NCBI GenBank assembly: GCA_045642545.1
Contig: JAZUJB010000064.1
Span: forward strand, 1-6,547
DNA length: 6,547 bases
Origin: F23-B02 sp045642545
GTDB taxonomy: Bacteria > Bacillota > Clostridia > Oscillospirales > Oscillospiraceae
Direction of reading: 5' to 3'
Shown: positions 1 to 5,689 of the stretch, one piece after another
How the letters are laid out: every line of letters begins with the position of its first letter
Position numbering within the stretch: the first letter of the stretch is position 1
Program-made: the position numbers and the translations under genes
The notes under the pieces: model-generated
What the model saw: the letters and a program-made list of their open reading frames with translations, nothing else
Told to the model about the DNA's origin: nothing
The model's database searches: none

Positions 1-40
1 CTATGCTCCAAGCCCGGCAAATTGCGAAGCAATATGCGTA

Positions 41-122
41 AATCCCTTGCGGCGTGCCAAGAATAATCCTCCACCAATCGGTGGGGGATTATTTTTTATA
101 TTCAAGCAAGGGATTCGAATCC
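41..122. repeat. Inverted-repeat element enclosing a terminator hairpin
   Basis: The 10-mer AATCCCTTGC at 41-50 is exactly reverse-complemented at 106-115, so the two arms enclose the terminator at 62-97. The right arm runs into a perfect 12-bp palindrome, GGATTCGAATCC, at 111-122. No convincing gene is seen in 1-180. Short open frames enter from the left edge and stop at 41 (frame 3), 66 (frame 1) and 135 (frame 2), but none can be assigned to a protein. The arrangement resembles the small palindromic intergenic repeats common in Clostridia genomes, and I have a vague recollection of similar sequence recurring there. Copy number cannot be judged from one window. The alternative is the 3' end of an upstream gene followed by its terminator. 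Confidence 0.4.
62..97 (+). terminator. Rho-independent terminator of an upstream gene
   Basis: Stem 62-75 pairs with 80-93: 14 bp including one T-G wobble at 70/85, with an AATC loop at 76-79. The T-run at 92-97 follows on the plus strand. This would end a rightward transcript entering from beyond the left edge. The minus-strand side lacks an equally good T-run. Confidence 0.8.
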
Positions 123-135
123 GAAAGGGTCGGTG

Positions 136-176
136 ATTAAAAAGCGAGACACACAATGTGTGTCTCGCTTTTTAAT
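136..176 (-). terminator. Terminator of the AraC-family regulator gene (bidirectional)
   Basis: Perfect 41-bp palindrome: 136-155 is the exact reverse complement of 157-176 around base 156. On the minus strand the GC-rich core (GCGAGACACACA) is followed by TTTTTAAT. It begins 4 nt after the regulator's stop codon. On the plus strand it is also followed by a T-rich tail, so it can act in both directions and insulates the regulator from rightward transcription. Confidence 0.85.
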
Positions 177-180
177 TTTA

Positions 181-1098
181 TTAACTTTCACCGTTGAAGG
201 ACGGACTGTTATACTTGTGTATCTCCTGGCGATACTTGTGCGGTACGCAGTTATATTCCTTGCGGAAGCACTTGGTATAATAGCTGCTGCTGCAGAAACC
301 TACATGCTGCGCAATTTCCGAAATACTGTAATCTGTTCCCGTCAGCAGCTCAATACTGCGATTTAATCGGTAATAGACGAGATACTGGAAAGGTGTTGTA
401 TTAAACAGGCGCTTAAATACCCTGCAACACTCTCCCTTGCTGATATGCGCGGCATTTGCAATATCGTCAAGCGAGATTTTCTCTGCATAGTTCTTATGGA
501 TATAGTCGCAGAGCAAGTCAATTCTCAGCTTTTCAGAATATGAGGTGCTGCGTACATTGTTTTCGCTTTTTCCCAACGCATCATAGATTTCAAGCCATAT
601 TTGCTGCAGCAGAATGCCCAGCTTTATTTCATATGCAGCACTGCGCTCATAATATACGGCAGCAAGCTCCGAAATATGTTCAGAAATGTTCGGAGCATTC
701 TCATATCTGAATATAGCATAATCAGCAGCGGAATATTTGATAAAAGGCTCCACATATCGCTTATGCAGCGCTTCATTGCCTCCGCTTATGACTGCCGGGT
801 TAAACTTAATACACAAGTATGTGCCGTGAATCTCTGATGCAGGCTTTGCCATATGCAGACGGGAGCAGTTAATGACCGCAACATCGCCCTTTTTAAGCTC
901 CACCTCTTCTCCGGAGAAAACAAAGCGCACGCTACCCTCGGTAACAATCGATAGCTGAGCCTCGCTGTGCATATGCTCAAGATTTACCCAGTCTTCGGAA
1001 CAAACATTCTGCTCATAAATAACAACGGGCATCTCTCCGAACATAACCTCGGGAGCAACAGTAAGACTTTGTTCAGTAGAAATTTTATTTGATTTCAT
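181..1098 (-). CDS. AraC-family transcriptional regulator with N-terminal cupin domain
   Basis: A DNA-binding regulator of 305 aa, the usual size for cupin-AraC proteins. The N-terminal sensor domain (about residues 20-105) shows cupin features: the pair H42/H44 (EHMHSE), a glycine turn near G55, and a second strand block from G71-D72 to H82. The C-terminal domain (about 193-290) is a typical AraC/XylS double helix-turn-helix. The first HTH is around 209-230 (SLDDIANAAHISKG), and the second around 258-281 (SISEIAQHVGF followed by YYTKCFRKEY). ATG at 1098 is preferred because AGGTGA lies 5 nt upstream; the longer GTG start at 1107 would overlap that site. The gene is divergent from the OCD-family gene and shares its spacer, so that gene is the likeliest target, with autoregulation possible. 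The ligand is unknown. The cupin domain suggests a small sugar or organic acid, but this is weak. Codon use is more mixed than in the neighbour. Confidence 0.93.
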   Translation of the reverse strand: MKSNKISTEQSLTVAPEVMFGEMPVVIYEQNVCSEDWVNLEHMHSEAQLSIVTEGSVRFVFSGEEVELKKGDVAVINCSRLHMAKPASEIHGTYLCIKFNPAVISGGNEALHKRYVEPFIKYSAADYAIFRYENAPNISEHISELAAVYYERSAAYEIKLGILLQQIWLEIYDALGKSENNVRSTSYSEKLRIDLLCDYIHKNYAEKISLDDIANAAHISKGECCRVFKRLFNTTPFQYLVYYRLNRSIELLTGTDYSISEIAQHVGFCSSSYYTKCFRKEYNCVPHKYRQEIHKYNSPSFNGES

Positions 1099-1103
1099 AC
1101 AAG

Positions 1104-1109
1104 TCACCT
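1104..1109 (-). promoter_or_regulatory. Ribosome binding site that fixes the regulator start
   Basis: On the minus strand this reads AGGTGA, 5 nt before ATG at 1098. An upstream in-frame GTG (1107-1105) lies within this motif and has no ribosome site of its own, so the shorter protein is favoured. Confidence 0.75.
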
Positions 1110-1267
1110 GCTTTACATTTGTATAAATTTAGAATTATCTAATACAAAATGTACTATTTATCACAAACTGACAATAGCACATTTACGCCCCTTTGGTCAA
1201 GTGTTTTAGCGAAAAAGCAAAATATTTTCTGATTTTGACAATATATTAGCATTACATTATTGCATTA

Positions 1268-1296
1268 TTGACAACTCAAAGCAAAAAAGATAAAGT
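1268..1296 (+). promoter_or_regulatory. Predicted sigma-A type promoter of the OCD-family gene
   Basis: A perfect -35 TTGACA (1268-1273), a 17-nt spacer, then TAAAGT (1291-1296, 4 of 6 matches to TATAAT). Transcription would start near 1303, giving a leader of about 64 nt. A second perfect TTGACA lies 33 bp upstream at 1235-1240 but has no good -10 at 17 nt. Confidence 0.55.
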
Positions 1297-1352
1297 TTAA
1301 TATATCACAAGCAAGTTAATTTTGCATTCAAAAACAACAGTGTAATATATTG

Positions 1353-1359
1353 AAAGGAG
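1353..1359 (+). promoter_or_regulatory. Ribosome binding site of the OCD-family gene
   Basis: AAAGGAG, 7 nt before ATG at 1367: close to ideal sequence and spacing, consistent with efficient translation of this codon-biased gene. Confidence 0.8.
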
Positions 1360-1366
1360 CCTAATT

Positions 1367-2521
1367 ATGGGTCACAAAACAGAATTCCTCTACATGTCCG
1401 AACCCGATACCATCGCAGCCGGCGTACTTGATGCAGCAAAGTGCATCGACAACGCAGAAGAAGTATTCAAGCTTCTCGCTCAGGGCGACTACCTGATGGG
1501 CGGCAACAACCACAACAATCACGGTATGTACATCGTATTCCCGAAGGAATCTCCCTTCCCCAACATGCCCGTTGCAGGTCCTGACCGTCGCTTCGTCGCT
1601 ATGCCCGCTTACCTCGGCGGCCGCTTTGATATCTGCGGTCAGAAGTGGTACGGCTCAAACAAGGAAAACAAGCAGGTTGGTCTTCCCCGTTCCGTACTGA
1701 TGGTTACCCTTAACAATAAGGAAACCGGCGAACCCCTCGCATACATGAGCGCAAACCTCATCAGCGCAGCACGCACCGGCGCAGTTCCCGGTGTTGCAAC
1801 CCGTTACCTCGCACGCAAGGACGCAGAGGTTCTCCTTTGCATCGGCTGCGGTGCAATCGGCACCAGCTGCCTTGACAATGTCATCACCCAGATGCCCAAT
1901 GTCAAGAAGGTTATCTGCAATAACCATTCTCTCGCACCGGCTGAGAAGCTTGCAAAGCATGTTACCGAAGCATACGGCGTTGAAGCAGTTGTCGAGCAGG
2001 ATCTCGAAGCAGCTGTACGCCAGGCTGATGTTATCTCCGTCGCTGCATCCCGCACCGCTTTCCTGAACATCAAGGGCGAGTGGGTCAAGAAGGGCTGCAC
2101 CATTCTCGCTTCCGGTCCCATCCACTTCGACCAGGAAGAAGGCGGCGAGTACGAAAAGAACGGCGGTCTGTGGACCAAGATGAAGGTTGTATACGACCAC
2201 ATCGGTCTGCATCACGCATATGTTGAAGACGCAATTGCTACCGGCGACAAGGAAGAGTACTACGCAGGCGTTATCGGCGGCCCCGTATACCACCTCATCG
2301 ACGAAGGCAAGAAGGAAGCACTCGACGACGCAACTGCAATCGGCGATGTTATCCTCGGCAATAAGGTCGGCCGTGATGATGATGACCAGATCATCTGCTT
2401 CATCGCATGCGGCATGGCAGTATTTGATCTCGGCCTCGGCTACGATCTGTACCAGACCGCTCTTGAGAAGGGCATCGGCACCAAGCTCCTCCTCTGGGAG
2501 AGCCCCGCACAGATGGAGTGA
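1367..2521 (+). CDS. Ornithine cyclodeaminase/mu-crystallin family NAD(P)-dependent protein
   Basis: A cytoplasmic Rossmann-fold enzyme of 384 aa. The family contains ornithine and lysine cyclodeaminases, ketimine and pyrroline-2-carboxylate reductases, an alanine dehydrogenase and iminosuccinate reductase, all acting on 2-amino, 2-imino or 2-keto acids. Visible here are the dinucleotide motif GCGAIG (160-165), K93 in GQKWYG and R136 in SAARTGA. These two match by motif the substrate lysine and arginine of Pseudomonas ornithine cyclodeaminase. The family's C-terminal signature is also present (CGMAVFDLGLGYDLYQTALE, then KGIGTK). It is longer than the classical 315-350 aa, with an extra N-terminal stretch containing GGNNHNNHG (45-53). 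It resembles a long clostridial subgroup that, from memory, databases often name tyramine oxidase subunit B; that name should not be taken as function. All ten arginines use CGT or CGC, which suggests high expression. The stop is the tandem pair TGA-TAG. Divergent from the AraC gene, its likely regulator. Family assignment is sure; the reaction is not. Confidence 0.9.
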   Translation: MGHKTEFLYMSEPDTIAAGVLDAAKCIDNAEEVFKLLAQGDYLMGGNNHNNHGMYIVFPKESPFPNMPVAGPDRRFVAMPAYLGGRFDICGQKWYGSNKENKQVGLPRSVLMVTLNNKETGEPLAYMSANLISAARTGAVPGVATRYLARKDAEVLLCIGCGAIGTSCLDNVITQMPNVKKVICNNHSLAPAEKLAKHVTEAYGVEAVVEQDLEAAVRQADVISVAASRTAFLNIKGEWVKKGCTILASGPIHFDQEEGGEYEKNGGLWTKMKVVYDHIGLHHAYVEDAIATGDKEEYYAGVIGGPVYHLIDEGKKEALDDATAIGDVILGNKVGRDDDDQIICFIACGMAVFDLGLGYDLYQTALEKGIGTKLLLWESPAQME

Positions 2522-2573
2522 TAGGGTAAAACATCAATCATCCCTGATTTTTGATTTTATCATTGGATAACAG

Positions 2574-2609
2574 AAAATCCGGTAATACTGTGGTATTACC
2601 GGATTTTTT
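2574..2609. terminator. Shared terminator between convergent OCD-family and larA genes
   Basis: Perfect 15-bp stem, 2574-2588 with 2593-2607, and a TGTG loop. A run of six T (2604-2609) follows on the plus strand, ending the OCD-family transcript 52 nt after its stop codon. On the minus strand the tail is TTTT then CTG, weaker but adequate, placed 16 nt after the larA stop. It therefore probably serves both convergent units. Confidence 0.85.
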
Positions 2610-2624
2610 ATATTCTCTTTTCTG

Positions 2625-3914
2625 TCATTTCAGCATGGGAAGACCTGTCTGAGGTCTGGGATAAAACAGCACCTTAGGTTCGTCCTTGCCTGTCAGCCTG
2701 CGAGCAAGCTCCATAGCCTCCTGGGGACTGCCGCACGGCTTCATAAACATAGCCTCCGCTTCAGCGTCCGATACATTCGGGCAGTACAGAACGATTTTTG
2801 CTTTCTTGCGGATTATCTTTGCAAGCAGCAATACATGGTCCATCTGAATTTCATAGTTGTCGGTTGTGTACTTCACAACCTTCTCGATATCGTCAGATGA
2901 GCCGAAGGCTCTCAGCATATCGGCAGAGTTAACGCCCTCGGGGCAGCCGCAGTAGAGCACAGCAACAATGGATTCATCAAGAATCTCGGTAAGCGCAATG
3001 AGAGCCTTGACCGACTGATAAAAGTCAATGTCAAGAGGCTGACCGGGTGTGGTAACTATAATATCGGGTTTATCAATATTTACGCCAAGGTATGACTTAA
3101 CGAAGTCAACAGCGGCCCGGTGACTGTCCGTCATACCGCCGGTGAATACGGCAGCTATCTGCATCTCATTGTTGAGAATGCAGTTTACTCCGAAATCAAC
3201 GCGGAACATATCTGCAGCTTCCGTCATATCGCTGCTTATGGGGTTGCCGTCAAGGACACCGATTGCAGCCATCGGGTTAAGAATCATCTCGGGAAGATGA
3301 TTAATTCTTATGGTCTTCTCTGAGGAGATTCCGGGCAGTACGGACTTTCTGCCGCCGGAGAAGCCTGCAAATTCGTGAGGCTCAACCTTGCCTATCTGAA
3401 TGTGCAAATCGCATTCATATGCGCGTTTGTTGACTGAAACGGGCGTGCCGCGGGTTGTGTTGCCGAGGAAAATCAGGTTATCCTCATCGAAAGGCGTGTG
3501 ATTTTCGACTCTGACCTTGCCGTACAGGTCACCGAGGAATCTGCGCATTTCGTCCTCTGTGGCATCTCTGTGAACGCCAATTGCAACAACGAAAAGAATA
3601 TTCTCCAGCTCCATGCCGCCCTTGACAAGCTCTTCTACCGTTATCTCCGCTAACGGCGCAGTAGGGATGCCGCGGGTTGCATCAGAAATGAGAATGCAGG
3701 CTGTTTTGCTGCCGCGGGCTCTTACCATGTCAGCAAGGCATTCTCCTGACACAGGGCTGTAAAATGCCTTCCTGAGCGTTTCCTTGTCTGCAACAGGCGG
3801 TATCTGCTGAGTCTGCTCCATGCCCATGCAGTTTACTTGCGGCACGGTAAAGCTGACATTCAGCTCAGTATCCGTAAATACTGCGTTTTCGTTTATTTTT
3901 TCAAGTTTATACAT
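2625..3914 (-). CDS. larA: LarA-family nickel-dependent 2-hydroxyacid racemase/epimerase
   Basis: A cytoplasmic enzyme of 429 aa, the normal LarA length. The family interconverts stereoisomers at C2 of 2-hydroxy acids by reversible hydride transfer to the nickel-pincer nucleotide, which is linked to a lysine. Catalytic positions recalled from Lactobacillus plantarum LarA are found here at a steady offset: D78 and R81 (SDATRG), H115 (GVHR), H180 (EPHEFAGFSGG), K190 in GGRKSVLPG as the cofactor-attachment lysine, H206 (IRINH), and Q300 and K303 (YQSVK). All are intact, so activity is likely. Known homologues act on lactate, malate, phenyllactate, gluconate and other short-chain hydroxy acids, and the substrate here is not determinable. 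Last gene of the dctM-dctP-dctQ-larA unit, which suggests its substrate is what the TRAP system imports. It needs LarB, LarC and LarE for the cofactor; none is in the window. AGGTGA lies 4 nt before ATG, and a terminator-like hairpin directly precedes it. Confidence 0.92.
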   Translation of the reverse strand: MYKLEKINENAVFTDTELNVSFTVPQVNCMGMEQTQQIPPVADKETLRKAFYSPVSGECLADMVRARGSKTACILISDATRGIPTAPLAEITVEELVKGGMELENILFVVAIGVHRDATEDEMRRFLGDLYGKVRVENHTPFDEDNLIFLGNTTRGTPVSVNKRAYECDLHIQIGKVEPHEFAGFSGGRKSVLPGISSEKTIRINHLPEMILNPMAAIGVLDGNPISSDMTEAADMFRVDFGVNCILNNEMQIAAVFTGGMTDSHRAAVDFVKSYLGVNIDKPDIIVTTPGQPLDIDFYQSVKALIALTEILDESIVAVLYCGCPEGVNSADMLRAFGSSDDIEKVVKYTTDNYEIQMDHVLLLAKIIRKKAKIVLYCPNVSDAEAEAMFMKPCGSPQEAMELARRLTGKDEPKVLFYPRPQTGLPMLK

Positions 3915-3928
3915 ATAATCACCTAATT

Positions 3929-3957
3929 AAAAAGAGGCAGAGTAACTCTGCCTCTTT
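3929..3957 (-). terminator. Terminator-like hairpin between dctQ and larA
   Basis: AAAGAGGCAGAGT (3931-3943) is the exact reverse complement of 3945-3957, so 10-12 bp of stem form around a small loop. On the minus strand the stem is followed by TTTTT (3933-3929). It begins about 15 nt after the dctQ stop codon and ends just before the larA ribosome site (3919-3924). The other strand also has a T-run. It could end the dctMPQ message, limit read-through into larA, or act as an attenuator or processing site. No good promoter is visible between it and larA. Confidence 0.75.
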
Positions 3958-3971
3958 TTCGATATTCTCAA

Positions 3972-4511
3972 TTAAAGGTCAAAGTCCACGCCGCCGGTGA
4001 GGTCTTCCTCAGGCTTATCAATGCACTCGTACTTACCCTTGCCTGTAACATCAACAATAAAGTTGCGAATCTCAAACAGGGCAACGAACACGAAGGCAAC
4101 AGGGACTGCGGAGTATGCCCAGGAATATGCGATTCTGAGTGCGGGAGTGAGTCGGAAACCCGCAGAAATGCAGTACTGAAGTCCTAAGTAAGCTCCAAGA
4201 ATGCAAATCGCAACAGTAAGGCCCTGGGTGAACTTTCCGAAGAAAGAAGCAATCTTCTTCGGCATATGGTTCTTGAACACCACAATTGCAACATGCTCGC
4301 GGCGAGCTGCAAGTACAGCAACGCTGAGCATACCAAACCATACGAGCATAATCTTCAGCAGTTCCTCTGACCAGGTCAGAGAATTGTTCAGAACATAGCG
4401 GAAGAAGATATGTGCGCAGAGTATGCCAACCATGGTGACAAGAAGGACAATAAGAATGACCTTCAGTATTTTAAATACAACTTCAAGAGCCTTGTCGATT
4501 TTTTCTATCAT
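3972..4511 (-). CDS. dctQ: TRAP transporter small membrane subunit (DctQ)
   Basis: A 179-aa integral membrane protein with four predicted helices (about 15-37, 50-69, 95-114 and 131-152), the standard DctQ topology. The family signature is clear: R38-Y39 followed by LNNSLTWSEE (W47, E49, E50), then W58, and the R70-R71-E-H73 segment after the second helix. It pairs with DctM to form the membrane complex that accepts substrate from the DctP binding protein, driven by an ion gradient (usually sodium) rather than ATP. The ribosome site GGGAGGG (4519-4525 on the minus strand) is 7 nt before ATG. The gene lies 68 nt after dctP, with a stem-loop between them, and 57 nt before larA. The acidic C-terminal tail (ECIDKPEEDLTGGVDFDL) is probably cytoplasmic. 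Confidence 0.92.
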   Translation of the reverse strand: MIEKIDKALEVVFKILKVILIVLLVTMVGILCAHIFFRYVLNNSLTWSEELLKIMLVWFGMLSVAVLAARREHVAIVVFKNHMPKKIASFFGKFTQGLTVAICILGAYLGLQYCISAGFRLTPALRIAYSWAYSAVPVAFVFVALFEIRNFIVDVTGKGKYECIDKPEEDLTGGVDFDL

Positions 4512-4539
4512 TAGGGTTCCCTCCCGATGATTTTCACAT

Positions 4540-4565
4540 GGCTGCCGGAATAAGCTCCGGCAGCC
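4540..4565 (-). promoter_or_regulatory. GC-rich stem-loop after dctP
   Basis: GGCTGCCGGA (4540-4549) pairs perfectly with TCCGGCAGCC (4556-4565) around a 6-nt loop. On the minus strand it starts 14 nt after the dctP stop codon and is not followed by a T-run, so it is not a standard terminator. Its place just after the binding-protein gene fits a 3' mRNA stabiliser that raises dctP transcript over the downstream genes, as known for other binding-protein operons. Here that is inference. Confidence 0.6.
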
Positions 4566-4579
4566 TGTTTAAAACGGAA

Positions 4580-5638
4580 TTAATATTTTGCGATCTGAGC
4601 GAGGATGTCCTTTACGCTGTTGAGGTAGTTGTCTACACCTTCCTGGCCGATGTCCTTTCCAATGAGGTCGATTGCTGCGGGCTGTGCTGCAGCTGCCATC
4701 TCTGCGCGTACATCGTCGGAAACGGTGTTGATCTTCATGCCCTGCTTCTCGAGGTCAGCAAGGATGAGGTCTTCACGCTCGAGGTTGATGAAGCGGCTGA
4801 CTTCCTGGCCATAGATTGCGCCAGCGGTAACAACTGCCTGGTATGCTGCGGGCAGGCTGTTGAAGAAGTCGAGGTTGCAAACCAGAGGCATTGCGTCATA
4901 GATGTGGTTGGTGAGGGACAGGTAATCCTGTACTTCGTACAGCTTCTTGTCGGTTACATTTGCGATGGGGTTCTCCTGTGCGTCAGCGATCTTCTGAGAC
5001 AGTGCCATGTAGAGCTCAGAGAAGGGAACGGGAGTGGGGTTTGCGCCCATTGCCTGGAAGAATGCCATGTGGTTGTTGTTCTGCATGGTGCGGATCTTCA
5101 GGTTCTTGAAGCTGGCCATGTTATCGATAGCACCCTGGGAGCTGGTTACCTGACGGAAGCCGTTCTCCATGAATGCCATGCCCTTGAGGCCGTACTTTTC
5201 CATAGATGCGAGGAGGTCGGTGCCGACATAGCTGTCGAGAACGAGCCATGCTTCCTCATAGGAATTGTAAACGAAGGGGATGTCCATTACTTCGAAGTCG
5301 GGGACATAGGATACAACAGGTGCAAAGGATGCAACTGCCATCTCGGGGTTACCCTGAGCAACCTGCTCAAGAGTGTCTTCCTCGCCGCCGAGCTGGCCGC
5401 TTGCGCAGACTTCAACCTGAACTGCGCCGTTGGTGTGGCTCTCGACATACTTTTCCATTGCGTACAAACCGAGGGTTGCAGGATAGTTGTCGGAGTTCTC
5501 GCAGGCGATCTTGATGGTGTAGGTCTTACCGTCTGCAACATCGTTGGTGTCGCCGCCGGCGCTGTTGGTGGTCTTGCCGCATGCGCAGAGGGCAAATACC
5601 ATAACAAGAGCCAGAAGCAGTGCTATTGTTCTTTTCAT
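4580..5638 (-). CDS. dctP: TRAP transporter solute-binding lipoprotein (DctP)
   Basis: The extracytoplasmic substrate-binding subunit of a TRAP carboxylate importer, 352 aa. The N-terminus is a lipoprotein signal: KR, a hydrophobic core, then the lipobox LCAC ending at Cys20 and followed by Gly. The mature protein is therefore anchored to the outer face of the membrane, as expected in a Gram-positive cell. DctP-family features include the conserved carboxylate-binding arginine R183 in LKIRTMQN, GFRQVTSS at 160-167, the ELYMALSQKIADAQENP block (208-224), and a C-terminal helical region. This points to an organic-acid ligand. R183 supports a carboxylate but does not identify which. The ribosome site AAAGGAG is 10 nt before ATG, slightly long. 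It lies 51 nt after dctM and 68 nt before dctQ in the same unit. The long open frame opposite it (4538-5689 plus) is a codon-bias shadow. Confidence 0.95.
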   Translation of the reverse strand: MKRTIALLLALVMVFALCACGKTTNSAGGDTNDVADGKTYTIKIACENSDNYPATLGLYAMEKYVESHTNGAVQVEVCASGQLGGEEDTLEQVAQGNPEMAVASFAPVVSYVPDFEVMDIPFVYNSYEEAWLVLDSYVGTDLLASMEKYGLKGMAFMENGFRQVTSSQGAIDNMASFKNLKIRTMQNNNHMAFFQAMGANPTPVPFSELYMALSQKIADAQENPIANVTDKKLYEVQDYLSLTNHIYDAMPLVCNLDFFNSLPAAYQAVVTAGAIYGQEVSRFINLEREDLILADLEKQGMKINTVSDDVRAEMAAAAQPAAIDLIGKDIGQEGVDNYLNSVKDILAQIAKY

Positions 5639-5689
5639 TTGATACTTTCTCCTTTACATTATTTTAAAGTTTTAAAGGGACTGAGTTAA

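Larger units (their letters stand above)
1099..1366. promoter_or_regulatory. Divergent intergenic control region
   Basis: AT-rich 268-bp spacer between the divergent regulator and OCD-family genes. It contains three direct copies of TGACAA (starting 1169, 1236 and 1269), an imperfect dyad close to the regulator gene (1115-1152), and a strong predicted rightward promoter (1268-1296). For the regulator several weak leftward -35/-10 pairs can be drawn, for example TTGTGA, 16 nt, TATTAG on the minus strand between about 1140 and 1167, but none stands out. The direct repeats are plausible AraC-type operator elements. That is inference from the arrangement. Confidence 0.6.

Noticed and set aside
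1..66. 3' end of a gene entering from the left on the plus strand
   Set aside because: Frames stop at 41 and 66, and the terminator at 62-97 implies an upstream transcript, but the 12-21 visible residues are not recognisable and the frame cannot be chosen.
106..135. tRNA-like T-arm text (GGATTCGAATCC)
   Set aside because: No acceptor stem, anticodon arm or CCA end fits on either strand; the T-arm-like stem does not pair over 5 bp. It is better explained as a palindrome in a repeat element.
133..366. 77-aa plus-strand open frame
   Set aside because: It starts at GTG inside the spacer, runs through the palindromic terminator and overlaps the regulator gene antisense; it has no ribosome site or family resemblance.
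1099..1107. Longer GTG start for the AraC regulator (308 aa)
   Set aside because: The GTG lies within the AGGTGA site that serves the ATG at 1098, and it has no suitable ribosome site of its own.
1655..2293. 212-aa minus-strand open frame opposite the OCD-family gene
   Set aside because: Cys/Ala/Val-rich low-complexity translation with no family features; a by-product of strong codon bias in the real gene.
2187..2570. 127-aa plus-strand open frame overlapping the OCD-family 3' end
   Set aside because: Out-of-frame shadow rich in Ser/Thr/Ala that runs into the intergenic spacer, without a start signal.
4538..5689. 383-aa plus-strand open frame opposite dctP
   Set aside because: Longer than dctP itself, but its translation is Cys/Val/Glu-rich nonsense, while dctP has a lipoprotein signal and family motifs. 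It is an antisense shadow.
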